DNA from: Mogibacterium timidum ATCC 33093
GTDB lineage: Bacteria > Bacillota > Clostridia > Peptostreptococcales > Anaerovoracaceae
Length of the DNA stretch: 64,000 nt
Reading direction: 5' to 3'
Assembly (NCBI RefSeq): GCF_000525775.1
Contig: NZ_JALU01000024.1
Span: 62,001-126,000, forward strand
In this document: one piece after another, positions 6,893 to 16,387 of the stretch
Layout of the letters: the number at the start of each line of letters is the position of its first letter
Position numbering within the stretch: the first letter of the stretch is position 1
The notes under the pieces: model-generated
Databases searched by the model: none
What the model saw: only the letters and a program-made list of their open reading frames with translations
Told to the model about the DNA's origin: nothing
Position numbers and translations under genes: made by a program

Positions 6893-8329
6893 TCATAAGT
6901 TAATCTCTGTCTCGATTGCCTTTTGTGGATGACGCCCGATGATAGGATCTATCACATCGCTGATTAATTCCTCGACCTGTGAATGACTTCTACCCACATA
7001 CAACTTCGGATCCATAGCCGCCATAATTTCATCCCTTGATAATCCAAAAGATGAATCATTGGCAATCCTATCTACAAGGTCGTTGTTGAGACCATCTCTC
7101 TTGACTCTTAGTGTTGCAGCATGTGAATGGATCCTAATCTGCTCGTGCAGCGCCTGTCTGTTGCCGCCCTTCTTAACGGCCTCCATCATTATGTTCTCAG
7201 TTGCAATGAACGGAAGCTTTTCCATTGTACGAGCATTTATTACTTTAGGGTACACTACCATATCACTTGTGATATTGATATACAGATTAAGAATCCCGTC
7301 CAAAGCTAAAAAAGCTTCAGGGACCGAAATTCTCTTGTTAGCCGAGTCATCCAGGGTTCTCTCAAACCACTGCGTAGCAGCTGTAATAGCCGGATTTAGC
7401 GAATCAATAATGACATATCTGGCAAGCGATGTGATTCTTTCGGATCTCATTGGATTGCGTTTGTAAGGCATCGCAGATGATCCAATCTGATGCCTCTCAA
7501 AAGGCTCCTCCATCTCGCCGAATGACTGCAGAATTCTAAGATCATTAGAAAACTTTGATGCGCTCTGTGCAAGCCCTGAAAGCGACGATAATATGTTAGC
7601 GTCTACTTTACGAGTGTACGTCTGTCCTGAAACCGGGACACATCCGGACACGCCAAAGGTATTTGCTATAATCTCGTCAAGCTTCTTGACTTTGGATTCA
7701 TCGTTGTTAAAGAGCTCCATGAAGCTGGCCTGAGTACCGGTTGTACCCTTTGAGCCAAGCATGCGAAGATCCGTGAGTCTTCGCTCAAGCTCAACCACAT
7801 CAAGGGACAGTTCATACATCCACAGCGAAGCTCTCTTGCCAACCGTTGTGAGCTGAGCCGGCTGAAGATGTGTATACGCCAGACAAGGCATATCTTTGTA
7901 TTCTCTCGCAAATTTCTTGAGATTGATAAGCACCTGTACAGACTTCTCAAGAATCAGCTCAAGAGCCTTCTTCATCAACAGAACGTCGGTATTATCACCA
8001 ACGTAACACGATGTAGCACCGAGATGAATTATAGCCTCTGCCTTGGGGCAACGCTTGCCGAATGCATATACGTGACTCATTACGTCATGGCGAACATCCT
8101 TCTCACGAGCTTCGGCAACCTCAAAATCCACAATATCCTTATTGGCTTCCATCTCCTGAATCTGTTCTTCAGTGATATCAAGCCCCAGCTCGCGCTCTGC
8201 TTTAGCTAGAGCAATCCACAGCTCATGCCAGGTAGTGAATTTCTTCTTTTCGGAGAAGATATACTTCATCTCCTTGCTCGCATATCTGGTCGACAGCGGC
8301 GACATATATTGCAATCTTGTAGTTTCCAT
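6893..8329 (-). CDS. purB: Adenylosuccinate lyase
   Basis: This enzyme of 478 residues belongs to the fumarase/aspartase superfamily. It cleaves fumarate from SAICAR and from adenylosuccinate, so it acts just before PurH and in AMP synthesis. Visible motifs are IHLGATSCYVGDNTD (residues about 97-111), the histidine in AYTHLQPAQ and the signature GSSAMPYKRNPMRSER near residue 280 with the mobile catalytic serine loop. The ATG overlaps the stop of the upstream IMP cyclohydrolase gene as TAATG, indicating coupled translation. Confidence 0.97.
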   Translation of the reverse strand: METTRLQYMSPLSTRYASKEMKYIFSEKKKFTTWHELWIALAKAERELGLDITEEQIQEMEANKDIVDFEVAEAREKDVRHDVMSHVYAFGKRCPKAEAIIHLGATSCYVGDNTDVLLMKKALELILEKSVQVLINLKKFAREYKDMPCLAYTHLQPAQLTTVGKRASLWMYELSLDVVELERRLTDLRMLGSKGTTGTQASFMELFNNDESKVKKLDEIIANTFGVSGCVPVSGQTYTRKVDANILSSLSGLAQSASKFSNDLRILQSFGEMEEPFERHQIGSSAMPYKRNPMRSERITSLARYVIIDSLNPAITAATQWFERTLDDSANKRISVPEAFLALDGILNLYINITSDMVVYPKVINARTMEKLPFIATENIMMEAVKKGGNRQALHEQIRIHSHAATLRVKRDGLNNDLVDRIANDSSFGLSRDEIMAAMDPKLYVGRSHSQVEELISDVIDPIIGRHPQKAIETEINL

Positions 8330-9039
8330 TAGTCCCCCATCCTCTTATTGTAAATTTTAACTTCCCTCTCGAGCGTATCAAAATCAATCATCATAGTGCA
8401 CAGAGCAATCTTATTGTCTGCATCCAGGCTGTTCCAGATTGTCTCGCTAAATTCTTCAAAGGAATCGGGAATTCTGAACAACTTTGGTTCCCCTTCAAAT
8501 GTAGGTAATGGCGAATCATTGCCCTCATAGGTATGTATGAAATGTCCTGTGTTATCTCGAGATGCATACTCATAGAAATATCTGCTGCAATCAGTTCCAT
8601 GACCATCTGAATCCTTGAGAATGCTGAGCTTGTAGGAACCATCTACCATATTCAGAATGCTGCTGATTCTAGGAGTGAAGTGCGGAGCGTCCGGCTCAAA
8701 GCATCTAGTTCTGAGAGCTTCTTCAAAAGTTTTTCCCTCGTTGAGGAATTCCTCGACTGTATCGGTTTGATCGCCATTAGTGACAATAAGATTTCTACCG
8801 TTAGTCTTAACGGGATAATATATGATGAGTGTTGGATCTATTTCGGCATTCTTATCAAACGGTGCGATAGCAATCATATCGGCATCTTGGTAAAACACTC
8901 TGTTACGGCTATTTTCACTTCTTCCCATTATAAAATAGGCAACGGCAATCCTCCTTGATGTTTTTCCAATCAGGATGCCCCTGCCCCAATAGTCATTAGA
9001 AGCGAGAAAACTAAGTTCGTTAATTTGTATCTTGTTCAT
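8329..9039 (-). CDS. purO: IMP cyclohydrolase, archaeal PurO-like family
   Basis: This protein of 236 residues resembles the PurO family (IMP_cyclohyd), which closes FAICAR to IMP, the last step of purine synthesis. Supporting stretches are NDYWGRGILIGKT followed by RRIAVAYFIMGRSENSRNRVF near the start, similar to the PurO N-terminal strand pattern, and the central FTPRISSILN and GHFIHTYEGNDSPLPTFEG. The genetic context is strong: it is translationally coupled to purB, and the adjacent PurH lacks its cyclohydrolase domain. Its 5' end overlaps ruvX by 20 bases. Confidence 0.85.
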   Translation of the reverse strand: MNKIQINELSFLASNDYWGRGILIGKTSRRIAVAYFIMGRSENSRNRVFYQDADMIAIAPFDKNAEIDPTLIIYYPVKTNGRNLIVTNGDQTDTVEEFLNEGKTFEEALRTRCFEPDAPHFTPRISSILNMVDGSYKLSILKDSDGHGTDCSRYFYEYASRDNTGHFIHTYEGNDSPLPTFEGEPKLFRIPDSFEEFSETIWNSLDADNKIALCTMMIDFDTLEREVKIYNKRMGD

Positions 9040-9466
9040 TGCTCACCCTATCTAAATAACTCTGCAATATTATTATAGCTGCCTGCTTATCTATTACCTT
9101 TTTGCGGTCGCCCCTTTTAACATCGCCGGCTATGAGGATATTTTCCGCAAGTTTGGTTGTAAATCTTTCATCTTGCCACACAAGCTTTACATGTGCAAGA
9201 CCTGAACTTCTAAGCTTATTTTCAAGCATAGTACGGAATTCACGTACTTTTTCAGTCTGTATACTGTCGGTTCCGTCAAGGCCAAGAGGAAGCCCTACCA
9301 CAATAGTATCACACTCGTATTCGCGCACTAAACCAAGCACCTTGGTAGTGTCCTTTCGAATACCAACACGCTCTATCGTAGTGACTCCCTGCGCAGTGAT
9401 ATCCAGCAGATCACTTACTGCAATTCCTATCGTCTTATCACCGACATCAAGTCCTATTTTTCTCAT
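9020..9466 (-). CDS. ruvX: RuvX/YqgF Holliday-junction resolvase-like nuclease
   Basis: The 148 residues form a complete YqgF domain with an RNase H-like fold. Members act on 16S/23S rRNA 5' ends and possibly on recombination intermediates. MRKIGLDVGDKTIGIAVSD carries the first acidic residue, TIVVGLPLGLDG the second strand and glycine turn, and LVWQDERFTT plus the C-terminal DKQAAIIILQSYLD the remaining acidic residues. The order alaS-ireB-ruvX is the conserved Bacillota arrangement, here extended into purO-purB-purH. Confidence 0.95.
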   Translation of the reverse strand: MRKIGLDVGDKTIGIAVSDLLDITAQGVTTIERVGIRKDTTKVLGLVREYECDTIVVGLPLGLDGTDSIQTEKVREFRTMLENKLRSSGLAHVKLVWQDERFTTKLAENILIAGDVKRGDRKKVIDKQAAIIILQSYLDRVSNEQDTN

Positions 9467-9474
9467 AAATAATT

Positions 9475-9726
9475 CTATTTATCCAGTTCAAGATAAGACT
9501 TGAGGATCTCCTCAAGGAGCTCGTCTCTATCAATCTTGAGAATCAAATTTCTGGCATCATTGTGGCTTGTAATATAAGATGGATCACCGGATGTCAAGTA
9601 GCCTACCATCTGATCGATAGCATTATAGCCTCTCTCCTGTAGGGAATCATAAATCTGATGAAGCGCTTCTTTATTGGAAAGCTGTTTCATCTTTGCGCTT
9701 TCAAACAAAATAGTGTCCTTGCTCAT
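9475..9726 (-). CDS. ireB: IreB/ReoM regulatory phosphoprotein
   Basis: This small protein of 83 residues carries the family sequence ETILFE-like (here DTILFESAK), [41 protein letters not shown]. In Enterococcus and Listeria, IreB/ReoM is phosphorylated by a PASTA Ser/Thr kinase and controls turnover of MurA and hence peptidoglycan synthesis. The usual phosphothreonine near residue 7 has an equivalent in DTILF. It lies between alaS and ruvX as in Bacillus and Enterococcus. Confidence 0.95.
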   Translation of the reverse strand: MSKDTILFESAKMKQLSNKEALHQIYDSLQERGYNAIDQMVGYLTSGDPSYITSHNDARNLILKIDRDELLEEILKSYLELDK

Positions 9727-9818
9727 ATCTGCCTCCTATTTTATAAAATCATATAAAAATATATTTTAGTTGATAGGCAAATAAGTCTGTTACACATCTG
9801 CCCATCGACTTGCTAACT

Positions 9819-12419
9819 TTATTTACTTACTACCAGCTTCTCTGCCAGCGCAAATGCCTCATCCAGCTTGCTCACATCCTTAGCCCCAGCCTGAGCCATA
9901 CCGGCCTTGCCACCGCCATTTCCACCAGCCACCTGAGCTATTTCCTTAACAAGCTTCCCTGCATGGAAGCCATCACTTACAAGCTCGTCACTTACCGAAA
10001 CTATGATAGCAATCTTGCCATCATTAACTGCAGCTGCCACAAATATAGATTTGCTCTCCCTGGATTTGATAGCATCAGCCATCTCTCTGAGCTGTTCTAC
10101 GTCCGTATTGTCAAATCTTCTCGTAATTAGCTTGATGCCATTGATATCAACGCCAGCCAAGATAACGTCGTCAAGAGCCCCCGCAAGCTCATCTGCTTTT
10201 AATGATTTAACTGTCTTCTCCAGCTCCTTATTATCGGCAACTAGCTGTGCAGCCCTCTTTTCCAGATCATTTGGATTAGATTTAATAGCTGTACATACGT
10301 TTGAAATCAGGCTTTCCTTACTCTCAAGATAATCGATAACCTGAGTTCCGGTAATCGCCTCAATTCTTCTAATTCCGGATGCAATACCAACTTCAGCTGT
10401 AATCCTGAAGGCTCCGATTTTGCCGGTATTATCGATATGAGTACCACCACAGAACTCGACGCTGTAGTCGCCCATGCTTACAACTCTGACAATCTCACCG
10501 TACTTTTCACCGAAAATTGCCGTAGCCCCCAGCTTCTGAGCTTCTTCAATTTTCATCTCCTGCATGCGGATAGGGAGAAATGCATCAATCTTGGCATTTA
10601 CAATATCCTCAACCTGCTTGATCTGTGCAAAACTCATCGCCTCAAAGTGATTGAAATCAAATCTCAAATACGCTTCGTCCACGTATGATCCGGCCTGGGC
10701 TACGTGATCGCCCAGTACATCCTTAAGAGCCTGCTGCAAGATATGAGTAGCGCTGTGCCCTCTAGCGGTTCTGTTTCTGCAAACAGCATCTATCTTAAGC
10801 ATCGCCTTATCTCCGGCACTTACAGCATCAGCCGATTCATCGACAAAGTGCAGATAAATGTCATTCTCTTTTGTTACATCCACTACATGGTAGTCATTTC
10901 CTGCGACAGTAATTACTCCGGCATCGTGTAGCTGTCCGCCACCCGTAGCGTAAAATGGAGTTCTGTCAAAAATCAGTATATCCTTGCCATCGTTACTGCT
11001 GGAATACAGCACCTCAGCTTCGGCTTCAGTTTCAGTGTATCCGAGGAATTCAGTCTTAGGCAGCTTGTCGTACTCTGCAGCATCCTTCCATGCTACCTCA
11101 GCTGTAGACTTCTGACCCTGACGAGCCAGTTCCTTCTGCCGATTCATGTTATCCTTGAAACCATCCATATCCACAGTGATGCTTCTATCGGCAAGAATTT
11201 CTTCAGTCATCTCAACAGGGAAGCCATATGTATCATATAGCTTAAACGCATCTGCACCATCTAGCACTGTCCTTCCGGACCTTTCCAGTGCAGCGGCGTA
11301 CTCTTCGAGAATCCCCAGGCCCTTATCCATCGTCTTTGCAAACTGTTCTTCCTCGATAGTAATTATTTTCTTTATATAGTCATACTTGTCAACGAGTTCG
11401 GGGTAAGCACTCCCGGAAACTTCAACTACAGAATCCATCAGCTCTGCCAAGAAATTTTTCTCTTTGATTCCAAGAAGCCTCCCTTGCCTGGCAGCTCTCC
11501 TGATAAGACGTCTAAGCACGTATCCTCTGCCCTCGTTGCTGGGCATAATACCATCAGCAATCATAAAGACCATAGAACGCAGGTGGTCGGTAATAATTCT
11601 AAGACTGACATCAGCTGTGTCATCACCGGCTTGATACTTCACATCCGCCATCTTCGCAACAGCATCCAGAATTCTTCTGATAGTATCTATATCAAAGATA
11701 GAATCAACATCCTGCATGATGCATGCAAGTCTCTCAAGGCCCATTCCGGTATCGATATTAGGATGCGCGAGGTTTGAATATGATCCATCCTCTTCCTTAG
11801 AGAACTGTGAGAACACATGATTCCAAAACTCGATATATCTATCACATTCGCATCCAGGCTTGCAGTCAGGATCGCCACAGCCGTATTCCTCTCCTCTATC
11901 ATAGTAAATCTCTGAACATGGTCCGCATGGACCAAGTCCAATCTCCCAGAAATTGTCTTCCTTACCAAGTCTAACGATTCTCTCTTCAGGCATTCCCAGC
12001 TTAACCCAAATATCGTGCGCCTCATCGTCATCAGTGTAGATAGTAGCCCATAGCTTGTCAGTTGGCATCTTGAGATACTGTGTTATAAATTCCCATCCCC
12101 AAGTCAGCGACTCTTCCTTGAAATAGTCTCCAAAGCTGAAGTTTCCGAGCATTTCAAAGAAAGTCCCATGGCGAGATGTCTTACCGACGTTTTCTATGTC
12201 TCCGGTCCTAATACACTTCTGGCATGTAGTCATCCTCTTTGAGGGTGGAGTTTCAACACCTGCAAAATATGGTTTAAGTGGTGCCATTCCCGAGTTGATG
12301 ATGAGCAAGCTCTTATCATTCTTAGGAATAAGCGATGCACTACCTGCCGCATAGTGACCCTTACTAACGAAGAAATCACGGAACATATCTCTTATTTCGT
12401 TAAGACCCAGTTTTTCCAT
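9819..12419 (-). CDS. alaS: Alanyl-tRNA synthetase
   Basis: This full-length class II synthetase of 866 residues attaches alanine to tRNA(Ala). The N-terminal catalytic core begins with EIRDMFRDFFVSKGHYAAGSASLIP and includes PLKPYFAG and CQKCIRTGDIENVG. The editing domain carries RGHSATHILQQAL near residue 550 (HxxxH) and FCGGTHIDNTGKIGAF near 655, the zinc ligands that deacylate Ser/Gly-tRNA(Ala). A C-terminal DHHA1 domain ends with GGNGGGKAGMAQAGAKD. It has its own promoter upstream (12453-12481). No T-box leader was found. Confidence 0.98.
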   Translation of the reverse strand: MEKLGLNEIRDMFRDFFVSKGHYAAGSASLIPKNDKSLLIINSGMAPLKPYFAGVETPPSKRMTTCQKCIRTGDIENVGKTSRHGTFFEMLGNFSFGDYFKEESLTWGWEFITQYLKMPTDKLWATIYTDDDEAHDIWVKLGMPEERIVRLGKEDNFWEIGLGPCGPCSEIYYDRGEEYGCGDPDCKPGCECDRYIEFWNHVFSQFSKEEDGSYSNLAHPNIDTGMGLERLACIMQDVDSIFDIDTIRRILDAVAKMADVKYQAGDDTADVSLRIITDHLRSMVFMIADGIMPSNEGRGYVLRRLIRRAARQGRLLGIKEKNFLAELMDSVVEVSGSAYPELVDKYDYIKKIITIEEEQFAKTMDKGLGILEEYAAALERSGRTVLDGADAFKLYDTYGFPVEMTEEILADRSITVDMDGFKDNMNRQKELARQGQKSTAEVAWKDAAEYDKLPKTEFLGYTETEAEAEVLYSSSNDGKDILIFDRTPFYATGGGQLHDAGVITVAGNDYHVVDVTKENDIYLHFVDESADAVSAGDKAMLKIDAVCRNRTARGHSATHILQQALKDVLGDHVAQAGSYVDEAYLRFDFNHFEAMSFAQIKQVEDIVNAKIDAFLPIRMQEMKIEEAQKLGATAIFGEKYGEIVRVVSMGDYSVEFCGGTHIDNTGKIGAFRITAEVGIASGIRRIEAITGTQVIDYLESKESLISNVCTAIKSNPNDLEKRAAQLVADNKELEKTVKSLKADELAGALDDVILAGVDINGIKLITRRFDNTDVEQLREMADAIKSRESKSIFVAAAVNDGKIAIIVSVSDELVSDGFHAGKLVKEIAQVAGGNGGGKAGMAQAGAKDVSKLDEAFALAEKLVVSK

Positions 12420-12452
12420 TCAACAACACTCTCCCTTATATACAATGCCTAT

Positions 12453-12481
12453 ATTGTATACTGAAACTCCAATATTCTCAA
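12453..12481 (-). promoter_or_regulatory. alaS promoter overlapped by an 8-base inverted repeat
   Basis: On the minus strand, TTGAGA (12476-12481), 17 bases and TACAAT (12453-12458) lie 34 bases before the alaS ATG. The -10 box is one arm of TATACAAT-N6-ATTGTATA (12439-12460), which could be an operator or an early transcript hairpin. Confidence 0.6.
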
Positions 12482-12505
12482 GCAATTAGCACTCCGGTAT
12501 CTCAA

Positions 12506-12673
12506 TTAATCTACTATTTCTATGCTTTCAAGTTGACTTTTCACATCAGCCCTTATTTCAGCTAAAAATTCTCTTCTGAGTTCAGCTTGCTCAAGCACTT
12601 CATCAGGAGTAAGGCCCTCAGATTTTTTCTTGTGAGCAAGCTCATTGATTCTATCGATTTTTTCCTTTTTCAT
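12506..12673 (-). CDS. DUF896 (YnzC-like) small protein
   Basis: This protein of 55 residues begins KKEKIDRINELAHKKKSEGLT and continues PDEVLEQAELRREFLAEIRADVKSQLESIEIVD. It matches the DUF896/YnzC family: two helices ending in the typical VKSQLESIEIVD tail. The family is common in Bacillota, and the Bacillus member lies in the yneA operon. The ATG at 12673 follows GGAGG; longer starts upstream would run through the terminator hairpin. Its molecular function is unknown. Confidence 0.9.
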   Translation of the reverse strand: MKKEKIDRINELAHKKKSEGLTPDEVLEQAELRREFLAEIRADVKSQLESIEIVD

Positions 12674-12706
12674 TGATCCTCCATCATAAAATATCCTATT
12701 ATGTAA

Positions 12707-12740
12707 GCATGTCATACTCACTTTTGTGAGTATGACATGC
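12707..12740 (-). terminator. Perfect 15-bp hairpin after nifJ
   Basis: GCATGTCATACTCAC and its exact complement flank a TTTT/AAAA loop between the nifJ stop (12757) and the DUF896 start. Only a weak T-run follows on the minus strand (TTACATAAT), so it may act as a leaky terminator or as a processing and stability element between the two genes. Confidence 0.65.
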
Positions 12741-12756
12741 ACGCGACGTATACGTA

Positions 12757-15700
12757 CTATTTATCCATCTTGCTTCTCTTAACAAGAGTCTCGTATCTAT
12801 CGTTCGCCTGCTTTGCAGCTTCAGCGAAAAGCTGCTTAGCTCTCTTAGGATTAGTCTGCTCTAGAGCCCTATATCTGACCTCACCCTTCAAAAAATCATT
12901 GTATTCAAGAGTCGGCTTCTTGCTGTCCAGCATCAAGGGATTTTGGCCATTTGCCGTCCTTCGAGGATCGAATCTAAATAGATTCCAATATCCTGACTGT
13001 ACAGCCTTCTTCATCTCGTTCATCGAGCAATTCATACCGGCTCTAATGCCATGATTAATACATGGTGAGTACGCGATTACAATCGATGGTCCATTATATG
13101 ACTCGGCTTCTCTAAGAGCAGCAAGCGTCTGACTTGGATTTGCACCCATCGCAACTTGTGCAACATATACGTATCCGTACGACATCGCAATCTCAGCGAG
13201 ATTCTTCTTGCCTACAGTCTTACCAGATGCAGCAAACTGTGCGATAGCACCGGCAGGTGTCGCCTTTGAAGCCTGCCCTCCGGTATTGGAATAAACTTCA
13301 GTATCAAATACCAATATATTGACATTTTCGCCGGATGCGATTACGTGGTCAAGACCGCCGTATCCGATATCGTAAGCCCAGCCATCGCCACCAAAAATCC
13401 ACATTGATGGTTTTGGCAGTAAATCCCGATTGTTCATCACAAATTTAGCATCATCGTTGTCGCTGCCAGAGCATACACTTATCAGCTTGGCTGCCGCCAA
13501 CTCAGCTACACGGTCATCATCCATGGCTTCGATCCACTCTGTTGCCTCCTTGTGGAACGCCTTTTTGTCAGCCAATCTCTTAACCGCTGATCTCATTTCA
13601 TTTCTGCGGGTTTTCATTGAAATAGCCATACCTAAACCAAACTCCGCATTGTCTTCAAACAGAGAGTTGGACCACGCCGGACCTCTACCCTCACGATTGA
13701 TGGTATAAGGCGTACTTGGAGCGCTTCCGCCCCAGATTGAGGAACAACCAGTAGCGTTAGCGATAAACATTCTATCACCAAATAGCTGTGTAACAAGTTT
13801 AGCATACGGGGTCTCACCACATCCCGGGCAAGCTCCCGAAAACTCGAGTAGAGGCTTGATAAATCCGATATTCCTTGGATTTTCCCTATTGCCATCAAGT
13901 ATCCGCTCGTCAGTATGGTCATTTGCATATTCAAACACCTTCTGCTGAGCAGCGGAACGCTCGTCTTCATAAGGAATCATCTTTAGCGCCTTTTCCTTTG
14001 CAGGACACACATCGACACAAGAACCACAGCCGGTGCAGTTGACAGTAGATACGGAGATCATGAACCGGAAGTCGCCATTAGCCTTTGATTGTAAGGTGAT
14101 TCCACCTGCTGCCTTCGCATCCGCATCGCTGAGAGCAAAAGGTCTGATTACACCATGCGGACACGAATATGCACAGAGATTGCACTGTATGCAGTTATCA
14201 GCTATCCATAGTGGAACATCTATTGCGATCCCTCGCTTTTCAAATGCTGCGGTTCCTGCCGGAATAAGTCCGTCTGCAAAATCAAGGAACTTAGAGGTAG
14301 GAATCTCATCGCCCTTCATAGCAGCGTCTGTAATCAATATATCATTGAGATACTTAACCATCTCCGGTCTGTCTGATTGAAGCTCTACCTTGTCGTCACT
14401 AACGGTTATCGACCTCCAGAGGTCAGGCACTGCAACCTTGTGAACATGCGAAACACCGGCATCTACAGCTTTGCAGTTCATAGACACGATATCATCACCC
14501 TTGCTAATATAGCTCTTCTTGATTGCGGCCTTCATGTAATCTACCGCCTCTTCGATAGGCATTATATTAACAAGCTTAAAGAACGCTGCCTGAAGTACAG
14601 TATTAGTTCTTCTAGATCCGAGACCGACTTCATTGGCAAGCTTGACAGCGTCACACGTATAAAACTGAATGTTGTTTTCAGCGATGTATCTTTTAGCAGC
14701 AGCAGGCAGATTCTTATCTAGCTCCTCATCAGACCAGCTACAGTTTAGAAGGAATATGCCGCCGGGATTTACATCCTGTACAATGTCATACTTATGCATG
14801 TACGACGCACTATGACATGCGATGAAATCAGCAGAGTTAACATAATAGGTTGATCTTATTGGATTGTCTCCAAATCTCAAATGAGAAATAGTAACTCCGC
14901 CAGACTTTTTGGAATCATACTGGAAGTAAGCCTGAACATACCTGTCTGTATGATTTCCTATAATCTTGACACTATTTTTATTAGCTCCAACAGTTCCATC
15001 AGCACCAAGTCCCCAGAACTTACATGCAACTGTTCCCTCAGCCGAAACTATTGGGTTTGATTTTCTCTCCAACGATAGATTTGTCACATCGTCTGTGATG
15101 GAGATGGTAAATTCTTTCTTAGGTATGTCAGAAGCCATGTTGTCATACACAGCAATGATATCGCCAGGCTGTGTGTCCTTTGATCCGAGTCCATAACGAC
15201 CTCTTGTCAATTTAACGCGAATATCCTCAGCATCTGCAAGCGCAGAGACAACATCCAGATAGAGGGGCTCACCATTTGAACCCGGCTCCTTTGTTCTGTC
15301 TAAAACAGAGATATTCTTAACTGTATTAGGGAGTTCTTCTACAAAACATTTGCTAGAGAACGGTCTAAACAGCCTAACCTTTATCAATCCAACCTTTCTA
15401 CCGTCGTTTTTATTAAGGTAATCAACAACTTCCGCTGCAGTTTCGCATACGGATCCCATCGCGACGATTACATCTGTGGCATCAGGTGCTCCATAATAGT
15501 TAAATGGCTTATAATCAGTGCCGATACATTTATTAACCTGATCCATAACGCCTTTAATTATATCAATTGATTCATCGTAGGATTTATTTCTAGCTTCATT
15601 ATGTTGAAAAAATGTCTCTGGCTGTTCAGCAGATCCCATTAGATGAGGATGACATGGATTGTTGGCGCGATTCCTAAATTTGTCCACTGCATCATAATCC

Positions 15701-16293
15701 AGCAGAGATCCCAGCGTATCATAATCCCATACCTCAATCTTCTGCTGCTCATGGCTCGTCCTGAATCCGTCAAAAAAATGAAGTATTGGCATGCTCGACT
15801 TAATCGCAGCAAGATGAGATACTGCAGCGAGATCCATAACCTCTTGAGGACTATTCGCAGCAATCATTCCAACGCCAGTTGCTCTAGCAGCCATGACGTC
15901 GGAGTGATCTCCAAATATGGATAGTGCATGCGTAGATACAGCCCTTGCTGCTACGTGAAATACGCCAGGTAACTGTTCACCGGCGATTTTATACATATTG
16001 GGAATCATTAGCAATAATCCCTGAGATGACGTATATGTGCTTGTTAAAGCGCCTGTGTTGAGAGCTCCGTGTACAGCTCCGGCTGCGCCGCCCTCTGACT
16101 GCATCTCCACTATGCAAACCTTTTCCCCAAACAGATTCTTCCGTCCTTCTGAAGCCCATTTATCAATATTTTCGGCCATGACTGAAGATGGCGTGATCGG
16201 GTAAATCGCGGAAACTTCCGAAAAAGCATATGCAACATGAGCCGCAGCCGTGTTGCCATCCATAGTCTTCTTTATCCTTTTTACTTTATTCAT
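12757..16293 (-). CDS. nifJ: Pyruvate:ferredoxin (flavodoxin) oxidoreductase, single-chain
   Basis: This enzyme of 1178 residues oxidises pyruvate and CoA to acetyl-CoA and CO2 and reduces ferredoxin, the central step of anaerobic fermentation. The order is as in other one-chain PFORs: TPP-binding pyrimidine domain from residue 10 (TMDGNTAAAHVAYAFSEV, YPITPSS), the gamma-like domain after about 420, two 4Fe-4S motifs CIQCNLCAYSC (about residue 700) and CTGCGSCVDVC (about 752), the CPGCGETPY cluster ligand near 820, and the TPP diphosphate motif GDGWAYDIGYGG near 966. A candidate promoter (TTGAAT-17-TAAACT) precedes it in 16294-16387. Confidence 0.97.
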   Translation of the reverse strand: MNKVKRIKKTMDGNTAAAHVAYAFSEVSAIYPITPSSVMAENIDKWASEGRKNLFGEKVCIVEMQSEGGAAGAVHGALNTGALTSTYTSSQGLLLMIPNMYKIAGEQLPGVFHVAARAVSTHALSIFGDHSDVMAARATGVGMIAANSPQEVMDLAAVSHLAAIKSSMPILHFFDGFRTSHEQQKIEVWDYDTLGSLLDYDAVDKFRNRANNPCHPHLMGSAEQPETFFQHNEARNKSYDESIDIIKGVMDQVNKCIGTDYKPFNYYGAPDATDVIVAMGSVCETAAEVVDYLNKNDGRKVGLIKVRLFRPFSSKCFVEELPNTVKNISVLDRTKEPGSNGEPLYLDVVSALADAEDIRVKLTRGRYGLGSKDTQPGDIIAVYDNMASDIPKKEFTISITDDVTNLSLERKSNPIVSAEGTVACKFWGLGADGTVGANKNSVKIIGNHTDRYVQAYFQYDSKKSGGVTISHLRFGDNPIRSTYYVNSADFIACHSASYMHKYDIVQDVNPGGIFLLNCSWSDEELDKNLPAAAKRYIAENNIQFYTCDAVKLANEVGLGSRRTNTVLQAAFFKLVNIMPIEEAVDYMKAAIKKSYISKGDDIVSMNCKAVDAGVSHVHKVAVPDLWRSITVSDDKVELQSDRPEMVKYLNDILITDAAMKGDEIPTSKFLDFADGLIPAGTAAFEKRGIAIDVPLWIADNCIQCNLCAYSCPHGVIRPFALSDADAKAAGGITLQSKANGDFRFMISVSTVNCTGCGSCVDVCPAKEKALKMIPYEDERSAAQQKVFEYANDHTDERILDGNRENPRNIGFIKPLLEFSGACPGCGETPYAKLVTQLFGDRMFIANATGCSSIWGGSAPSTPYTINREGRGPAWSNSLFEDNAEFGLGMAISMKTRRNEMRSAVKRLADKKAFHKEATEWIEAMDDDRVAELAAAKLISVCSGSDNDDAKFVMNNRDLLPKPSMWIFGGDGWAYDIGYGGLDHVIASGENVNILVFDTEVYSNTGGQASKATPAGAIAQFAASGKTVGKKNLAEIAMSYGYVYVAQVAMGANPSQTLAALREAESYNGPSIVIAYSPCINHGIRAGMNCSMNEMKKAVQSGYWNLFRFDPRRTANGQNPLMLDSKKPTLEYNDFLKGEVRYRALEQTNPKRAKQLFAEAAKQANDRYETLVKRSKMDK

Positions 16294-16387
16294 CCTAGAT
16301 GCCCCAACTTTCTTTATTTCAATGGCTATAGTTTAACATGATTCATATATCCATTCAATGAAAATGGATACTGCAAACACTTGTATT

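Noticed and set aside
12420-12505. T-box riboswitch before alaS
   Set aside because: The leader is under 90 bases and lacks the AGGGTGGNACCGCG motif and the specifier structure.
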